Assembly: GCF_947498015.1 (NCBI RefSeq)
Contig: NZ_CANMIR010000014.1
Span: 1-64,000 of the forward strand
Source of the DNA: an uncultured Neptuniibacter sp.
GTDB lineage: Bacteria; Pseudomonadota; Gammaproteobacteria; Pseudomonadales; Balneatricaceae
DNA length: 64,000 nt
Reading direction: 5' to 3'
Of this stretch, positions 9,016 to 18,422 are shown piece after piece; position 1 is the first letter of the stretch; the number at the start of each line of letters is the position of its first letter. Made by a program: the position numbers and the translations under genes. The notes below the pieces were generated by a model. That model was not told where the DNA came from. It was given only the letters and a program-made list of their open reading frames with translations, and ran no database searches.

Positions 9016-10122
9016 ATGAACCCTCTGTTTTTTAAAGCAAATCATTTCTTTGAAGATATACAGCCCGAATCTAAGCAGGGACTTAGTCTTGCTGTTGTGA
9101 CTCATCTGTTAGATACACCGCCGGTCTATCTGGACTGCTTAGAGCGATTTGCCGATCTGGCAATGGTACTGCCCAAGCCAAAAAGCATTAGTCGAAGTAC
9201 GCTGGAACAGGTGGAGCAGCATTATCCTGTGATTATTAAGAAAAGAGCACAGTTAGCTTCTGTCGAAGTGGCTTCTGCCATTCTCAATCATCATGTAGCG
9301 GATGGGGAGCTGATTCTGGTTGATATAGGGGGATACTTTGCCAGTGCTTTACCTGTGCTCCCTGAGCAACTGACTGCAAAACTAAAAGGGGTAGTGGAAG
9401 TTACAGAGAATGGGCATCAGCGCTATCGTGATCTGAAGAGTCTACCTGTCCCTGTAATCTCGATTGCCCGCAGTCCATTGAAAGGTCCAGAGGATTACCT
9501 GACAGGCCAGTCAATTGTCTATTCTGCAGAAGCTTTGATGCGTGAGTGCCATCAAATTATGCATGGTGGCAATGCTGTTGTTTTTGGGTATGGGAAGATC
9601 GGGCGCTCTATAGCCAAGGCGTTACACGCTAAAAATATAAATACCAAAGTGGTTGAGATCGATCCGATTCGAGCAATTGAAGCGCGATCGAGAGGGTTTG
9701 ACCTGATTCAGAAAGAGGAGGCGTTACAGAGCAGTGATGTTATTTTCTGTGCGACGGGGAATCAGTCACTGAATAATCATGATTTCAATCGTGTAAAGAA
9801 TGGGGCCTTTATCTTTTCAGTGACCTCATCTGATGATGAGTTGGATCTCGCCCGGGCCAATGTCAGCTATGAAGTATCGCCAGTTACAGAGCATATTGAG
9901 CAATATGAACGACTGGGGCAGTACTTCTATCTGGCAAATCGAGGTAATGCGATTAACTTTATCCACAATGCAGAGGTCGGTCCCTATATCTATCTTGTTC
10001 AGGGTGAGGTGATTAAGGCGATTGATTATCTCTGTAATTCCAAGCTTGAGCACAGGCTTCAGTCTTTACCTGAGACTGAACGCAGAGATCTGGCCGTGCG
10101 TTGGCTGACACATTTTAGCTAA
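9016..10122 (+). CDS. S-adenosylhomocysteinase-like NAD-binding protein (non-canonical)
   Basis: 368 residues. The central GYGKIGRSIAKAL Rossmann loop (about residues 190-202) and the later FCATGNQSL and GAFIFSV segments match the NAD-binding domain of S-adenosyl-L-homocysteine hydrolase. The protein is much shorter than true SahH (430 or more residues), and I cannot find the usual substrate-binding blocks of the N-terminal domain. It may therefore be a redox or C-S lyase relative with a different substrate. AGGAG (9005-9009) abuts ATG 9010 but is 6 bases from ATG 9016, so 9016 is the likely start. No methionine-cycle gene is nearby. Confidence 0.6.
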   Translation: MNPLFFKANHFFEDIQPESKQGLSLAVVTHLLDTPPVYLDCLERFADLAMVLPKPKSISRSTLEQVEQHYPVIIKKRAQLASVEVASAILNHHVADGELILVDIGGYFASALPVLPEQLTAKLKGVVEVTENGHQRYRDLKSLPVPVISIARSPLKGPEDYLTGQSIVYSAEALMRECHQIMHGGNAVVFGYGKIGRSIAKALHAKNINTKVVEIDPIRAIEARSRGFDLIQKEEALQSSDVIFCATGNQSLNNHDFNRVKNGAFIFSVTSSDDELDLARANVSYEVSPVTEHIEQYERLGQYFYLANRGNAINFIHNAEVGPYIYLVQGEVIKAIDYLCNSKLEHRLQSLPETERRDLAVRWLTHFS

Positions 10123-10259
10123 TGAAACCTGAACGGGTGCAGTCGCGTCTGCTGCTGTACCCGTGCCAGATAAAATAGTCAGAACCCAGTTGCTGTTTTT
10201 GAATAAGCATATAATAATGGTTTGAAGACCTGATTAATGTAGTAGCTAGGGAACAGCAT

Positions 10260-10937
10260 ATGAGTTTAACACTGGCGTTTGATGTTTATGGTACTTTGAT
10301 CGATACCCATGGAGTGGTGGTTAAACTCAAGTCGCTTGTCGGTGATAAGGCGGTGAGCTTTTCTCAAAGTTGGAGAGATAAGCAGCTGGAATACTCTTTT
10401 CGTCGTGGTTTGATGGGCGATTATCAACACTTTGGTGTTTGTACTCGGGATGCGCTTGAATATACCTGCCGCGTTTATCAGATAGACCTCTCAGATCAGG
10501 ATAAGGACTCTCTGCTAGCTTGCTACAGGAGTCTGCCGGTTTTTGCCGATGTGGTTTCCTCGATTAACGCCCTGAAAGCAGAAGGGCATGCTCTTTACGC
10601 ATTTTCAAATGGCCACCCCGAAGCGGTTTCTGGTTTGCTGGGGCATGCCGGTATCGAGCAGCTATTTATCGATATTATCTCTGTAGATGAACTTGAGACA
10701 TTCAAGCCGGCTCCTGCTGTGTACCAGTTATTTCTTGAGCGTACACAAAGTGATCCGGAAGAGACCTGGTTGATCTCAAGTAATCCATTTGATGTTATCG
10801 GTGCAGTTAATGTTGGAATGAAAGCCGCTTGGGTTCAACGATCCCCAGAAGCCGTTTTTGATCCTTGGGGCGTTGAACCTGATCTTGTCGTTTCAGAGTT
10901 AACAGACTTATCCGGCAGACTGCCTGGTCCCCGGTGA
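10260..10937 (+). CDS. Haloacid dehalogenase, type II (HAD superfamily)
   Basis: 225 residues with the HAD motifs in order: nucleophile Asp8 in AFDVYGTLID, motif II SNGHPE, the Lys of FKPAPA, and motif III SSNPFDVIGA. This set matches type II (S)-2-haloacid dehalogenases, which hydrolyse 2-haloalkanoates to 2-hydroxy acids. The second half of the DVYGTLID motif differs from phosphatase-type HADs in lacking DxD, which supports dehalogenase rather than phosphatase chemistry. The substrate is untested. A single-gene unit between the SAHH-like gene and a convergent hypothetical. Confidence 0.8.
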   Translation: MSLTLAFDVYGTLIDTHGVVVKLKSLVGDKAVSFSQSWRDKQLEYSFRRGLMGDYQHFGVCTRDALEYTCRVYQIDLSDQDKDSLLACYRSLPVFADVVSSINALKAEGHALYAFSNGHPEAVSGLLGHAGIEQLFIDIISVDELETFKPAPAVYQLFLERTQSDPEETWLISSNPFDVIGAVNVGMKAAWVQRSPEAVFDPWGVEPDLVVSELTDLSGRLPGPR

Positions 10938-10953
10938 TGGGAAAAAGCCGGAT

Positions 10954-11568
10954 CTAGTGGGTGAGTACCTGATGAAGGCGTTTGGCCGTTTGGTACAGCG
11001 CTTTGATATCCTCAGCTGATTCGCCGCCTGTGATCAGAGGCTCAAAATAGATCAACATCATCCCGTTATTGATCGTAATTGATAAAGGGTGCCGGATTGC
11101 AGCGGTTTTAATCGGTTTCTCTATCTTCTCAAGAATACTTTGGCTGGGCTGCCACTGCTGAGCAAGTCGCGGTGCGTGTGTGCCCGATGGATAGTAGATA
11201 AAAAAACACTGTTCTGACTGATCAACCTTATAAAGGGCGGCTATCCGGCTGAAATGGGTAGATTCTGAGTGAGCGTGCGGGTTCAGGTCCAGCAACTCGA
11301 CGCACTGAAAAAGCTGAATTTCACCGGCATTAATAAGATTGCTGAACTGTGCAAAGCTACGAACTAACCCTGTGTAGGGTAGTGTGAAACAAGCCTCCAA
11401 TGTTTGCTCCAGCGGTTGGATCAGCTCAGGCTTGAAACTAACCCCTTGGGATTTTGCAAACTGCTGCATCAACCGCTTGCGCTTTCTACGGTAACGCCAC
11501 AAGTGGATACCGACGACAGTGAAGGCGATGGCCAGTAGAGAGAAAACGAGTTCGGGCGAGTTGCTCAT
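10954..11568 (-). CDS. Hypothetical membrane-anchored protein
   Basis: 204 residues, not recognised. An N-terminal transmembrane segment (about residues 7-24, LVFSLLAIAFTVVGIHLW) is followed by a strongly basic stop-transfer stretch (RYRRKRKRLMQQ), placing the rest in the cytoplasm. The remaining 170 residues look like a mixed alpha/beta domain without catalytic motifs. It is convergent with the HAD gene. Coding quality looks normal for the region. Confidence 0.6.
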   Translation of the reverse strand: MSNSPELVFSLLAIAFTVVGIHLWRYRRKRKRLMQQFAKSQGVSFKPELIQPLEQTLEACFTLPYTGLVRSFAQFSNLINAGEIQLFQCVELLDLNPHAHSESTHFSRIAALYKVDQSEQCFFIYYPSGTHAPRLAQQWQPSQSILEKIEKPIKTAAIRHPLSITINNGMMLIYFEPLITGGESAEDIKALYQTAKRLHQVLTH

Positions 11569-11761
11569 GTTGTGTATCTCCCAAGTATCAGTAGTTTTGC
11601 CCTACTGAAAGTTGATAGAGCCTTGAAGAGAGGGTTTTGAGATGAATTTGATACGTTTATCAACAGATTGGCAAATATCAGAGTGCTGCGGATGTTATGG
11701 GGTCAAGATTAAATTAGGGGAGAAGTGGATTACCTGGTTGTCCAGATAATCCACAAGAGAG

Positions 11762-12346
11762 TTACTTATCTGGAGCGTGGAAATAGAGATAAAGATCGAT
11801 CAGAAGTTCCGGAATTTGGGCACACATCTCAGCACAAAGATTCTCATCTTCACGAATCTTGTTAATGTCATCCTCTTCAAACAGATCTGAGGCGACCATA
11901 ATCGGGAGCAGCATTTCCGCAACATCTTCCTCTGCTTTATTGCCAAACCACTCCTCTTCCTGTGTGAAGACGCCCTCCATAAATGCTTGCGCCCACCATG
12001 CTAGCGGGGAGATATCTTCATCTTCTTCAGCATCCAGTGAAAGTTCACACGGCAGCTCTATCTCACCATCGCTATACAGGTGGCCACCAATATTGGTGTA
12101 GAGACGTTTGAGCAATGAGGTGATTATCTGTTGCTGCTCATCTGACGCCCATTCAGGTGCTTCATCAAAAACCAGCTCCATCCAGGTCTCTTCTGAAACA
12201 GGGACTGGGCTAATATTAAGCGCACAGAACAAGCCATGGACACCGATCAGATCCAGGCAGTCTTCAGATACGTGATCTGAGTATAGAAAATCATCTAACT
12301 GATCCAGTTCTGAATCGGACAACGCATTAGCAGAATTAAGTGTCAT
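11762..12346 (-). CDS. UPF0149 / YecA-YgfB family protein
   Basis: 194 residues, very acidic. The pattern LSDSELDQLDDFLYS..., VHGLFCAL and PLAWWAQAFMEGVF is that of the UPF0149 (YecA/YgfB) family. The C-terminal SEC-C zinc-binding tail found in some YecA proteins is absent here, so it is a YgfB-length version. The family has no agreed biochemical function. It is divergent from recQ, with about 120 bases between starts. Confidence 0.8.
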   Translation of the reverse strand: MTLNSANALSDSELDQLDDFLYSDHVSEDCLDLIGVHGLFCALNISPVPVSEETWMELVFDEAPEWASDEQQQIITSLLKRLYTNIGGHLYSDGEIELPCELSLDAEEDEDISPLAWWAQAFMEGVFTQEEEWFGNKAEEDVAEMLLPIMVASDLFEEDDINKIREDENLCAEMCAQIPELLIDLYLYFHAPDK

Positions 12347-12467
12347 GAAAGCATTCCATAAAAGGTGATGGCGCTGATTTTAACGCGCTTCAGCATAAGA
12401 AGCAGTATTTTTCCATAATCCGCTATTTCAAGTGACAAGCTAACAGGCTTTCTGGATAATCCGGCGC

Positions 12468-14594
12468 ATGATTTCGCATGCGCAACAGATCCTTCAAGAT
12501 GTTTTCGGTTACGAACAGTTTCGTGAGCCTCAGGCTGAGGTGATTGAAACGCTGGTCTCCGGCCAGGACGCATTGGTAGTCATCCCAACCGGTGGTGGTA
12601 AATCCCTCTGTTACCAACTGCCTGCATTGTTGCGCCAGGGTGCCGCTATTGTGATCTCTCCGTTGATCGCTCTGATGCAGGATCAGGTAACGGCTTTATC
12701 GCAATGGGGTATCAGGGCCGGATGTCTCAACTCAAGTATGGATTTTAGCCTGATCACCGAAACTGAACATCAGCTTCGTGCCGGTGATCTTGACCTGCTA
12801 TACGTCGCGCCAGAGAGATTACTCCAACCCCGTACTTTATCCCTGTTGCAATCATCCAACATCGCTCTCTTTGCGATTGATGAAGCGCATTGTGTATCCC
12901 AGTGGGGACATGATTTCAGACCTGAATATCTACAGTTAAGCCAACTGGCTGAGCTTTTCCCGGGGGTTCCGCGGATTGCACTGACCGCCACTGCTGATCA
13001 GAGAACTCAGCAGGAGATTGTTGAGCGGTTGGCGCTGCAGCAGCCTGCACAATTTATTCAGGGATTTGATCGCCCAAATATTCGCTACCGCATCGGTCAG
13101 AAGGATAAAGCGAAACAGCAACTGCTGAAATTTCTCAAGAACGAGCATCCCAAGGATTCTGGCATCGTCTACTGCCTTTCCCGTAAACGGGTTGAAGATA
13201 CCGCAGCGTGGTTAAGCGAACAGGGATTCAATGCGCTGCCCTACCACGCAGGGTTAAGGCCGGAGTTACGCAGTCATCACCAGCATCGTTTTCTGACAGA
13301 AGAAAACCTGATCATGGTTGCGACTATCGCATTTGGAATGGGGATCGACAAACCCAATGTCCGTTTTGTTGCACATCTGGATCTGCCGAAAAGTATTGAA
13401 GCTTATTATCAGGAGACAGGTCGGGCCGGGCGTGATGGTCAACCCGCAGATGCCTGGATGGTCTATGGGTTGCAAGATGTGATTTTTCTGCGGCAGATGC
13501 TTGAAAGCTCGCAGGCTGCAGATGAGCATAAAATGGTAGAGCGTCAGAAGCTGGAAGCGATGCTGGGATTGTGTGAGATCACCTCCTGTCGCAGGCAGGT
13601 GTTGTTAAGCTACTTTGGCGAAGCAGAGCATCAGCCCTGTGGTAACTGTGATACTTGCCTGGAGCCGGTGCCAGTCTGGGATGGTACCGATGCTGCCCGA
13701 AAAGCACTTTCTGCGGTGTACCGCTCGGGCCAGAGCTTTGGGGTTAACCATGTGATCGATATTCTGATGGGCAAACCGAATGAGAAAACTGATCGTTTTG
13801 CGCACCATCAGCTATCCACCTGGGGGATCGGGAAGGAGCTGGATAAAAACCAGTGGCGATCGGTCTTTCGTCAGTTGGTGGCTCAGGGGATGTTAGGCGT
13901 TAATGTTGATCAGCATGGTGTACTGCACCTGACCGATAAATGCCGCCCCCTTCTGCGTGGTGAGGAGAAGATCCACCTACGTAAAGATAAACGACAGCAT
14001 ACGCCGTATCAGAAGAGTCAGGTGCCGCAGAGTAAACTGGAGGCTGAGGATTACGCCCTCTGGAATGATCTGAAGGCGCTGCGCAAGCGTCTGTCTGATG
14101 AGCAGGATGTTCCGCCTTACGTTATCTTCCATGATGCCACGCTGATGGAGATGGTGATGTATCGTCCCCAGACGACGGATCAGTTTCGTCGTTTGAATGG
14201 CGTGGGGGAGCGTAAGCTGGATCTGTATGGTGCTGATTTTATCGAGGTGATAGAAGCTCATGAGGATCAGGCAAAGCAGGAGGGTGTGGCATCACAGGCC
14301 CAGGAATCTGTTCTGTTATACCGCAGTGGGATGACTGTTGATCAGGTTTCGCGGCAGCAACGGCTCTCACCAAATGCTATTTATGGCCATCTCGCCCAGG
14401 CGATACAGTCAGGAGAGATGGCCGTACGTGATGTGATTGAGTTACCAGACTCGGAATATAGCCATATAGAGCAGGTGATGCTGGAGTGTCAGCAAGAGTT
14501 TGGGCAGGCACTTAAACCGGTACATGAAGCTCTGGCTGGTGTGTATGAGCTGGGTGTTCTGCGTTGTATCAAAGCAGGGCTGGAACAGCCATGA
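12468..14594 (+). CDS. recQ: ATP-dependent DNA helicase RecQ
   Basis: 708 residues with full RecQ architecture. The helicase core has Walker A PTGGGKS (about residues 40-46) and DEAH ([18 protein letters not shown]). The RecQ-Ct zinc site includes CEITSCRR...CGNCDTC, followed by a winged helix. An HRDC domain covers about 525-590, and there is a C-terminal helix-turn-helix extension ([21 protein letters not shown]). It unwinds recombination and replication intermediates 3' to 5'. The last codons overlap the start of the next gene (ATGA). Confidence 0.96.
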   Translation: MISHAQQILQDVFGYEQFREPQAEVIETLVSGQDALVVIPTGGGKSLCYQLPALLRQGAAIVISPLIALMQDQVTALSQWGIRAGCLNSSMDFSLITETEHQLRAGDLDLLYVAPERLLQPRTLSLLQSSNIALFAIDEAHCVSQWGHDFRPEYLQLSQLAELFPGVPRIALTATADQRTQQEIVERLALQQPAQFIQGFDRPNIRYRIGQKDKAKQQLLKFLKNEHPKDSGIVYCLSRKRVEDTAAWLSEQGFNALPYHAGLRPELRSHHQHRFLTEENLIMVATIAFGMGIDKPNVRFVAHLDLPKSIEAYYQETGRAGRDGQPADAWMVYGLQDVIFLRQMLESSQAADEHKMVERQKLEAMLGLCEITSCRRQVLLSYFGEAEHQPCGNCDTCLEPVPVWDGTDAARKALSAVYRSGQSFGVNHVIDILMGKPNEKTDRFAHHQLSTWGIGKELDKNQWRSVFRQLVAQGMLGVNVDQHGVLHLTDKCRPLLRGEEKIHLRKDKRQHTPYQKSQVPQSKLEAEDYALWNDLKALRKRLSDEQDVPPYVIFHDATLMEMVMYRPQTTDQFRRLNGVGERKLDLYGADFIEVIEAHEDQAKQEGVASQAQESVLLYRSGMTVDQVSRQQRLSPNAIYGHLAQAIQSGEMAVRDVIELPDSEYSHIEQVMLECQQEFGQALKPVHEALAGVYELGVLRCIKAGLEQP

Positions 14595-15010
14595 GCGAAG
14601 AGCTGAGCTTGGGTGCGCTGTTCCTCAGCGGATTTATCTCAGCCACGCTGCTGCCCGGTGGATCTGAAGTGCTGTTGGCCTGGCAACTCATAGACGGGAG
14701 CCACAACCCCTGGGCGCTGTGGGCGGCTGTAACAAGTGGAAATGCCTTGGGCGGCATAGTGACCTTTCTGATGGGGTGGGGGATCGCTCACTATTTTCCC
14801 TTGAAACTCTTTTCATCTTCACGCCAATTGCAGGCGAAATCCTGGTTGGAGCGGTATGGCGCCTATTCGTTACTCCTATCCTGGCTACCTCTGATCGGCG
14901 ACCCTCTCTGCTTTATGGCAGGGTGGTTGAAAACCCATTTTCTTTTAAGCCTGCTAATGATTACACTCGGTAAAGCGATACGATATCTTCTTATCATCGG
15001 ATTGATCTGA
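14591..15010 (+). CDS. YqaA family (DedA-related) membrane protein
   Basis: 139 residues, four hydrophobic segments, with the YqaA/SNARE-associated pattern [12 protein letters not shown] near the N-terminus and [16 protein letters not shown] near the C-terminus. This family is distantly related to DedA membrane proteins involved in lipid or ion homeostasis; no specific activity is known. ATG 14591 overlaps the recQ stop (ATGA), so translation is probably coupled. The frame is open a little upstream, but the family N-terminus begins here. Confidence 0.8.
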   Translation: MSEELSLGALFLSGFISATLLPGGSEVLLAWQLIDGSHNPWALWAAVTSGNALGGIVTFLMGWGIAHYFPLKLFSSSRQLQAKSWLERYGAYSLLLSWLPLIGDPLCFMAGWLKTHFLLSLLMITLGKAIRYLLIIGLI

Positions 15011-15016
15011 GGCCCT

Positions 15017-15808
15017 ATGGCAACGCGAAGCTTCTGGAGCAAGCTAAGATTGGTTTTGCTGACACTGCTCTTGGTGATTGTGTCACTGAACACATGGCTT
15101 TCACGTGTGCGAACCACTGATTGGCAGGAACCGCTCTGGGTTGTGATCTATCCGATCAACGCCGATCAACGCTCTGATACGCAGCTCTACATCGATGGTC
15201 TGGCTGAGGATCATTTCGATGATATTGAGCGCTTTATTGATCGTGAAGCAAGCCGGTATGGCATTGAGCTGGACAAGCCGATCGAGGTGTATCTCTCTAA
15301 ACCTCTCATGGGACGCCCTCCTCGTCCCCCTGAAAATCCGAGTATTCTGGACAGTGTTATCTGGAGTCTTCATCTGCGTTACTGGTCATGGAAGTATGAT
15401 AACTGGGAGGGCGTAACGCCCGATATTCGTGTCTATCTACGCTTGTACTCGCCGCAGAATAATCAGGTTCTGGAGCACTCATTAGGGTTACAGAAGGGGA
15501 TGATTGGTGTGGTCAATGGTTTCGCCAGTGTGGATTATCAGGCACAGAATAATTTTGTGACTGTGCATGAGGTTCTGCATACGTTGGGCGCCAGTGATAA
15601 ATATGATTTTTCAAACAACCAGCCCCACTGGCCGGATGGCTACGCAGACCCCTATCAGGTTCCTCTTCTGCCGCAGTACCGCGCGGAGGTTATGGGAGGG
15701 AGAGTGCCGCAGGATCGGTATCACTCCTTAATCCCCACCAGTCTTGATCAGGTTGTTGTCGGTGAAAAGACCGCGGTTGAGATTAATTGGAGACCCGATT
15801 TTGAGTAA
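15017..15808 (+). CDS. Membrane-anchored protein with metzincin-like HExxHxxGxxD motif
   Basis: 263 residues, family not recognised. A single N-terminal transmembrane anchor (about residues 8-28) puts the rest in the periplasm. Residues around 184-197 read HEVLHTLGASDKYD, which contains HExxHxxGxxD, the zinc ligand set of metzincin-type proteases. The surrounding sequence does not match a protease family I can name. A MGGR segment downstream could form the Met-turn. It sits six bases after the YqaA-like gene and abuts the convergent DUF302 gene. Proteolytic function is inference from the motif. Confidence 0.6.
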   Translation: MATRSFWSKLRLVLLTLLLVIVSLNTWLSRVRTTDWQEPLWVVIYPINADQRSDTQLYIDGLAEDHFDDIERFIDREASRYGIELDKPIEVYLSKPLMGRPPRPPENPSILDSVIWSLHLRYWSWKYDNWEGVTPDIRVYLRLYSPQNNQVLEHSLGLQKGMIGVVNGFASVDYQAQNNFVTVHEVLHTLGASDKYDFSNNQPHWPDGYADPYQVPLLPQYRAEVMGGRVPQDRYHSLIPTSLDQVVVGEKTAVEINWRPDFE

Positions 15809-16294
15809 TCATTCAGCCGATAACGCTTGCTTCAGTGCCTGAGTGATATCCTGTTCCAGTTCCAGCAGGATCGCCTGGGCAGGGCTATCGGGCTTTAACT
15901 GCCCTGGGCGGAGAAAGAGTAACTCAGTGGTCTCACCTTTCTGCAGTAGGGTGACTGATAGTGGGCAGAGAGCTGCCATCTCCGGATCTTTATTCAGTAC
16001 CTGATTAACGTACCAGGGGTTGCAAAATACCAGGCTACGAACCTCATCGAAGCCATTACGATTGTAATCCTCACCCCAGCGCTCTTTAAAGTTGGACAAT
16101 GAGCGACCTATATTCGGTTCAAAAATGACATAAAAACGGTTCTCATCCAAAGCATGGCTAACCTTGTCATAATTTTCCTCAAAGCTACCCGGCATCTCCA
16201 GTTTAAGTACAGGTGAGGCAGAGATGTTCAGGCTGAACAACAACGTGCTGACGATCAGCAGAGTACGGATAAGTGAGCGAATCGGCTGTAGCAT
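15809..16294 (-). CDS. DUF302 family periplasmic protein
   Basis: 161 residues with a cleavable signal peptide (hydrophobic segment to about residue 27, ending NISAS). The body (LDENRFYVIFEPNIG..., VRSLVFCNPWYVNQVLNKDPEMAALCPLSVTL) resembles DUF302 proteins. Two Cys residues are spaced so that a disulfide is possible. Function unknown. Its stop codon directly abuts the stop of the preceding plus-strand gene (15808/15809), so the two transcripts must overlap or terminate inside each other. Confidence 0.65.
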   Translation of the reverse strand: MLQPIRSLIRTLLIVSTLLFSLNISASPVLKLEMPGSFEENYDKVSHALDENRFYVIFEPNIGRSLSNFKERWGEDYNRNGFDEVRSLVFCNPWYVNQVLNKDPEMAALCPLSVTLLQKGETTELLFLRPGQLKPDSPAQAILLELEQDITQALKQALSAE

Positions 16295-16357
16295 AGTAAC
16301 CTCTGATGGCAGGTCATTGAATAAACATCTGAAAGTGTATCACCTTGTCGGATGTTG

Positions 16358-16363
16358 TATAAT
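16358..16363 (+). promoter_or_regulatory. Consensus -10 box for ttcA
   Basis: A perfect TATAAT, 27-33 bases ahead of the candidate ttcA start codons. No convincing -35 element lies 16-18 bases upstream, so strength is uncertain. It would imply a leader of only 15-20 bases. Confidence 0.35.
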
Positions 16364-16390
16364 CCGCGCTCCCAAATTGAGCATATGAAC

Positions 16391-17350
16391 ATGACCACTA
16401 GCCATACCTCTGAATCCATTAATCCTGTCAATGATGCTGAAGCTGCTGAGCAGAAAAAGCTGAAAACCCGTATGAATAAATTACAGAAGCGCCTGCGGCG
16501 TGAGATGGGTCGGGCTATTCAGGATTTTAATATGATCGAGGAGGGCGATAAGATAATGGTCTGCCTCTCCGGGGGTAAGGATTCCTATGCGATGCTGGAT
16601 ATTCTGATGAACCTTCAGCGCAGTGCTCCGGTTAACTTCGAACTGGTTGCTGTCAATCTTGATCAGAAACAGCCAGGCTTCCCTGAAGAGGTTTTACCTG
16701 CTTATCTGGAATCGATCGGTGTACCGTTCCATATTCTGGAGCGCGATACATACTCTGTCGTGAAAGAGGTGGTGCCAGAAGGTAAAACAACCTGCGCACT
16801 CTGTTCCCGTCTACGCCGGGGTTCTCTGTACGGCTTTGCTGAGGAGATTGGAGCCAATAAAATTGCACTGGGCCATCACCGTGACGATATACTGGAAACG
16901 CTTTTCCTGAATATGTTCTACGGTGGAAAACTGAAATCGATGCCACCGAAATTGGTATCTGATGACGGTAAGAATATGGTGATCAGACCGCTGGCGTATT
17001 CTCGTGAGAAAGATATTGCAGCCTTTGCCGAGCTCAGAGGTTTTCCGATCATTCCGTGTAACCTGTGTGGTTCTCAGGAAAACCTGCAACGGCAGGTGAT
17101 CAAAGAGATGTTGAATGACTGGGATCGTCGCTTCCCTGGACGTATCGAAACAATGTTTCGCTCGCTGCAACATGTTGTTCCCTCGCATCTGGCTGATACT
17201 GAACTATTCGATTTCAAAGGGCTGCAGCAGGGATTTCCGCATGGCATTGTACCAGGCAGCGAATCCGCTACACGTCCAAAAACTGTGGCTGATCCTGCTG
17301 ACGCTGTTCAGAGTTTTAATCCTCAGAAGATCGATATCCTCTCACTCTGA
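16391..17350 (+). CDS. ttcA: tRNA 2-thiocytidine(32) synthetase TtcA
   Basis: 319 residues with the ATP-pyrophosphatase PP-loop SGGKDS (about residues 60-65), the central CALC pair and the later CNLC motif, the latter two giving the Cys residues that hold the [4Fe-4S] cluster. TtcA thiolates C32 of several tRNAs. Starts at 16385 and 16391 (both ATG) are possible, two codons apart; no strong ribosome site separates them. The frame continues upstream to 16352, but a TATAAT box at 16358-16363 makes a start there unlikely. Confidence 0.95.
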   Translation: MTTSHTSESINPVNDAEAAEQKKLKTRMNKLQKRLRREMGRAIQDFNMIEEGDKIMVCLSGGKDSYAMLDILMNLQRSAPVNFELVAVNLDQKQPGFPEEVLPAYLESIGVPFHILERDTYSVVKEVVPEGKTTCALCSRLRRGSLYGFAEEIGANKIALGHHRDDILETLFLNMFYGGKLKSMPPKLVSDDGKNMVIRPLAYSREKDIAAFAELRGFPIIPCNLCGSQENLQRQVIKEMLNDWDRRFPGRIETMFRSLQHVVPSHLADTELFDFKGLQQGFPHGIVPGSESATRPKTVADPADAVQSFNPQKIDILSL

Positions 17351-17450
17351 TCCTTATGCTGTTTTTATGTCCGAATTTGACGGGTAATTGTCATTGAGGA
17401 CATCGCCTTTTCGCGTGATACTGGGATTAAGTTTCAATCGGAGAGGTTCA

Positions 17451-18422
17451 ATGAAGACGGTAGCTCTGTATGCTTATCCAGATTGTCAGGTTTTGGATGT
17501 AACCGGGCCTTTGCAGGTCTTCTCATCTGCGAATCGGGCTTTAGGTAACACACACTATACGATTCAACTGCTCGGCCCTTCAGCGGAACCTGTGCGTACC
17601 AATTCAGGGATCCGGCTGCTGCCCGATCTGCCTTTTACTCAGGCCGAAGGTATCGATACCTTATTGCTGGCAGGGGGGCGAGGGGTTTCAGCCCAATGTG
17701 AAGAGCCGGCGTTAATCGATTGGATTAAGATACAGGCTCAGAAAGTCAGACGCCTTGGTTCAGTCTGCAGTGGTGCTTTCCTACTGGCTGAGGCCGAATT
17801 ACTGCGTGGTAAAAAGGTCGCTACGCACTGGCGCTGTTGTGAGCTTCTGGCCTCCACTTATCCTGAGCTTTCTGTCGATCAGGATGCTATCTGGATTAAG
17901 CAGGATGAGCTCTATACATCGGCTGGGGTAACCTCGGGAATTGATCTGGCACTGGCTTTGGTTGAGGAGGATTATGGTCACGCTATCGCTATGGAGGTGG
18001 CGCGTGAGCTGGTGGTCTTTATCAAACGTCCGGGTGGTCAGGCGCAATATAGCTCACAGCTACAGGCCCAGCATAAAGCGACCGGGGTGGTGGGTAGAGC
18101 GATCGCTTATATTGAACAGCGGCTTGCAGATCCTTTTTCTCTCTCGTCACTGGCGGATTACTGTTGTGTCAGTGAACGACACCTGTTTCGCTTATTTAAA
18201 GAGCATTTCTCCTGTTCCCCCGCGGTTTATATTGAGAATAGGCGTTTGGAATTGGCGCAGCAGTTATTAGCAGAGGGGGATCTGGATATCGAACAGGTCG
18301 CAGATCGAAGTGGTTTCGGTGCTGCGAATAATCTGCGGCGAGTTTTTCTACGCCGCTTGGGCGTGAACCCGAGTGAGTATAGAGCCCGTTTTGGAAAAAG
18401 CTTCAGGGAGAATGGAAGATGA
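17451..18422 (+). CDS. GlxA family transcriptional regulator (DJ-1/PfpI domain plus AraC-type DNA binding)
   Basis: 323 residues: an N-terminal DJ-1/PfpI class I amidotransferase-like domain (about 1-185, with GSVCSGAFLLAEA at the nucleophile-elbow position) and a C-terminal AraC/XylS double helix-turn-helix (about 215-320, including FSLSSLADYCCVSERHLFRLF). GlxA regulators often sense nitrogenous or small metabolites. ATG 17451 follows a GGAGAGG site; the upstream in-frame extension from 17388 lacks one. The stop overlaps the MFS start (ATGA), so this regulator likely controls or senses the substrate of that carrier. Confidence 0.9.
   Translation: MKTVALYAYPDCQVLDVTGPLQVFSSANRALGNTHYTIQLLGPSAEPVRTNSGIRLLPDLPFTQAEGIDTLLLAGGRGVSAQCEEPALIDWIKIQAQKVRRLGSVCSGAFLLAEAELLRGKKVATHWRCCELLASTYPELSVDQDAIWIKQDELYTSAGVTSGIDLALALVEEDYGHAIAMEVARELVVFIKRPGGQAQYSSQLQAQHKATGVVGRAIAYIEQRLADPFSLSSLADYCCVSERHLFRLFKEHFSCSPAVYIENRRLELAQQLLAEGDLDIEQVADRSGFGAANNLRRVFLRRLGVNPSEYRARFGKSFRENGR

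Noticed and set aside
10133..10163. Imperfect hairpin ACGGGTGCAG / CTGTACCCGT after the SAHH-like gene
   Set aside because: No T run follows and the loop is long, so it is not supported as a terminator.
11642..11749. A 35-codon plus-strand frame (MNLIRLSTDWQISECCGCYG...)
   Set aside because: Weak ribosome site, no domain and no terminator; indistinguishable from chance.
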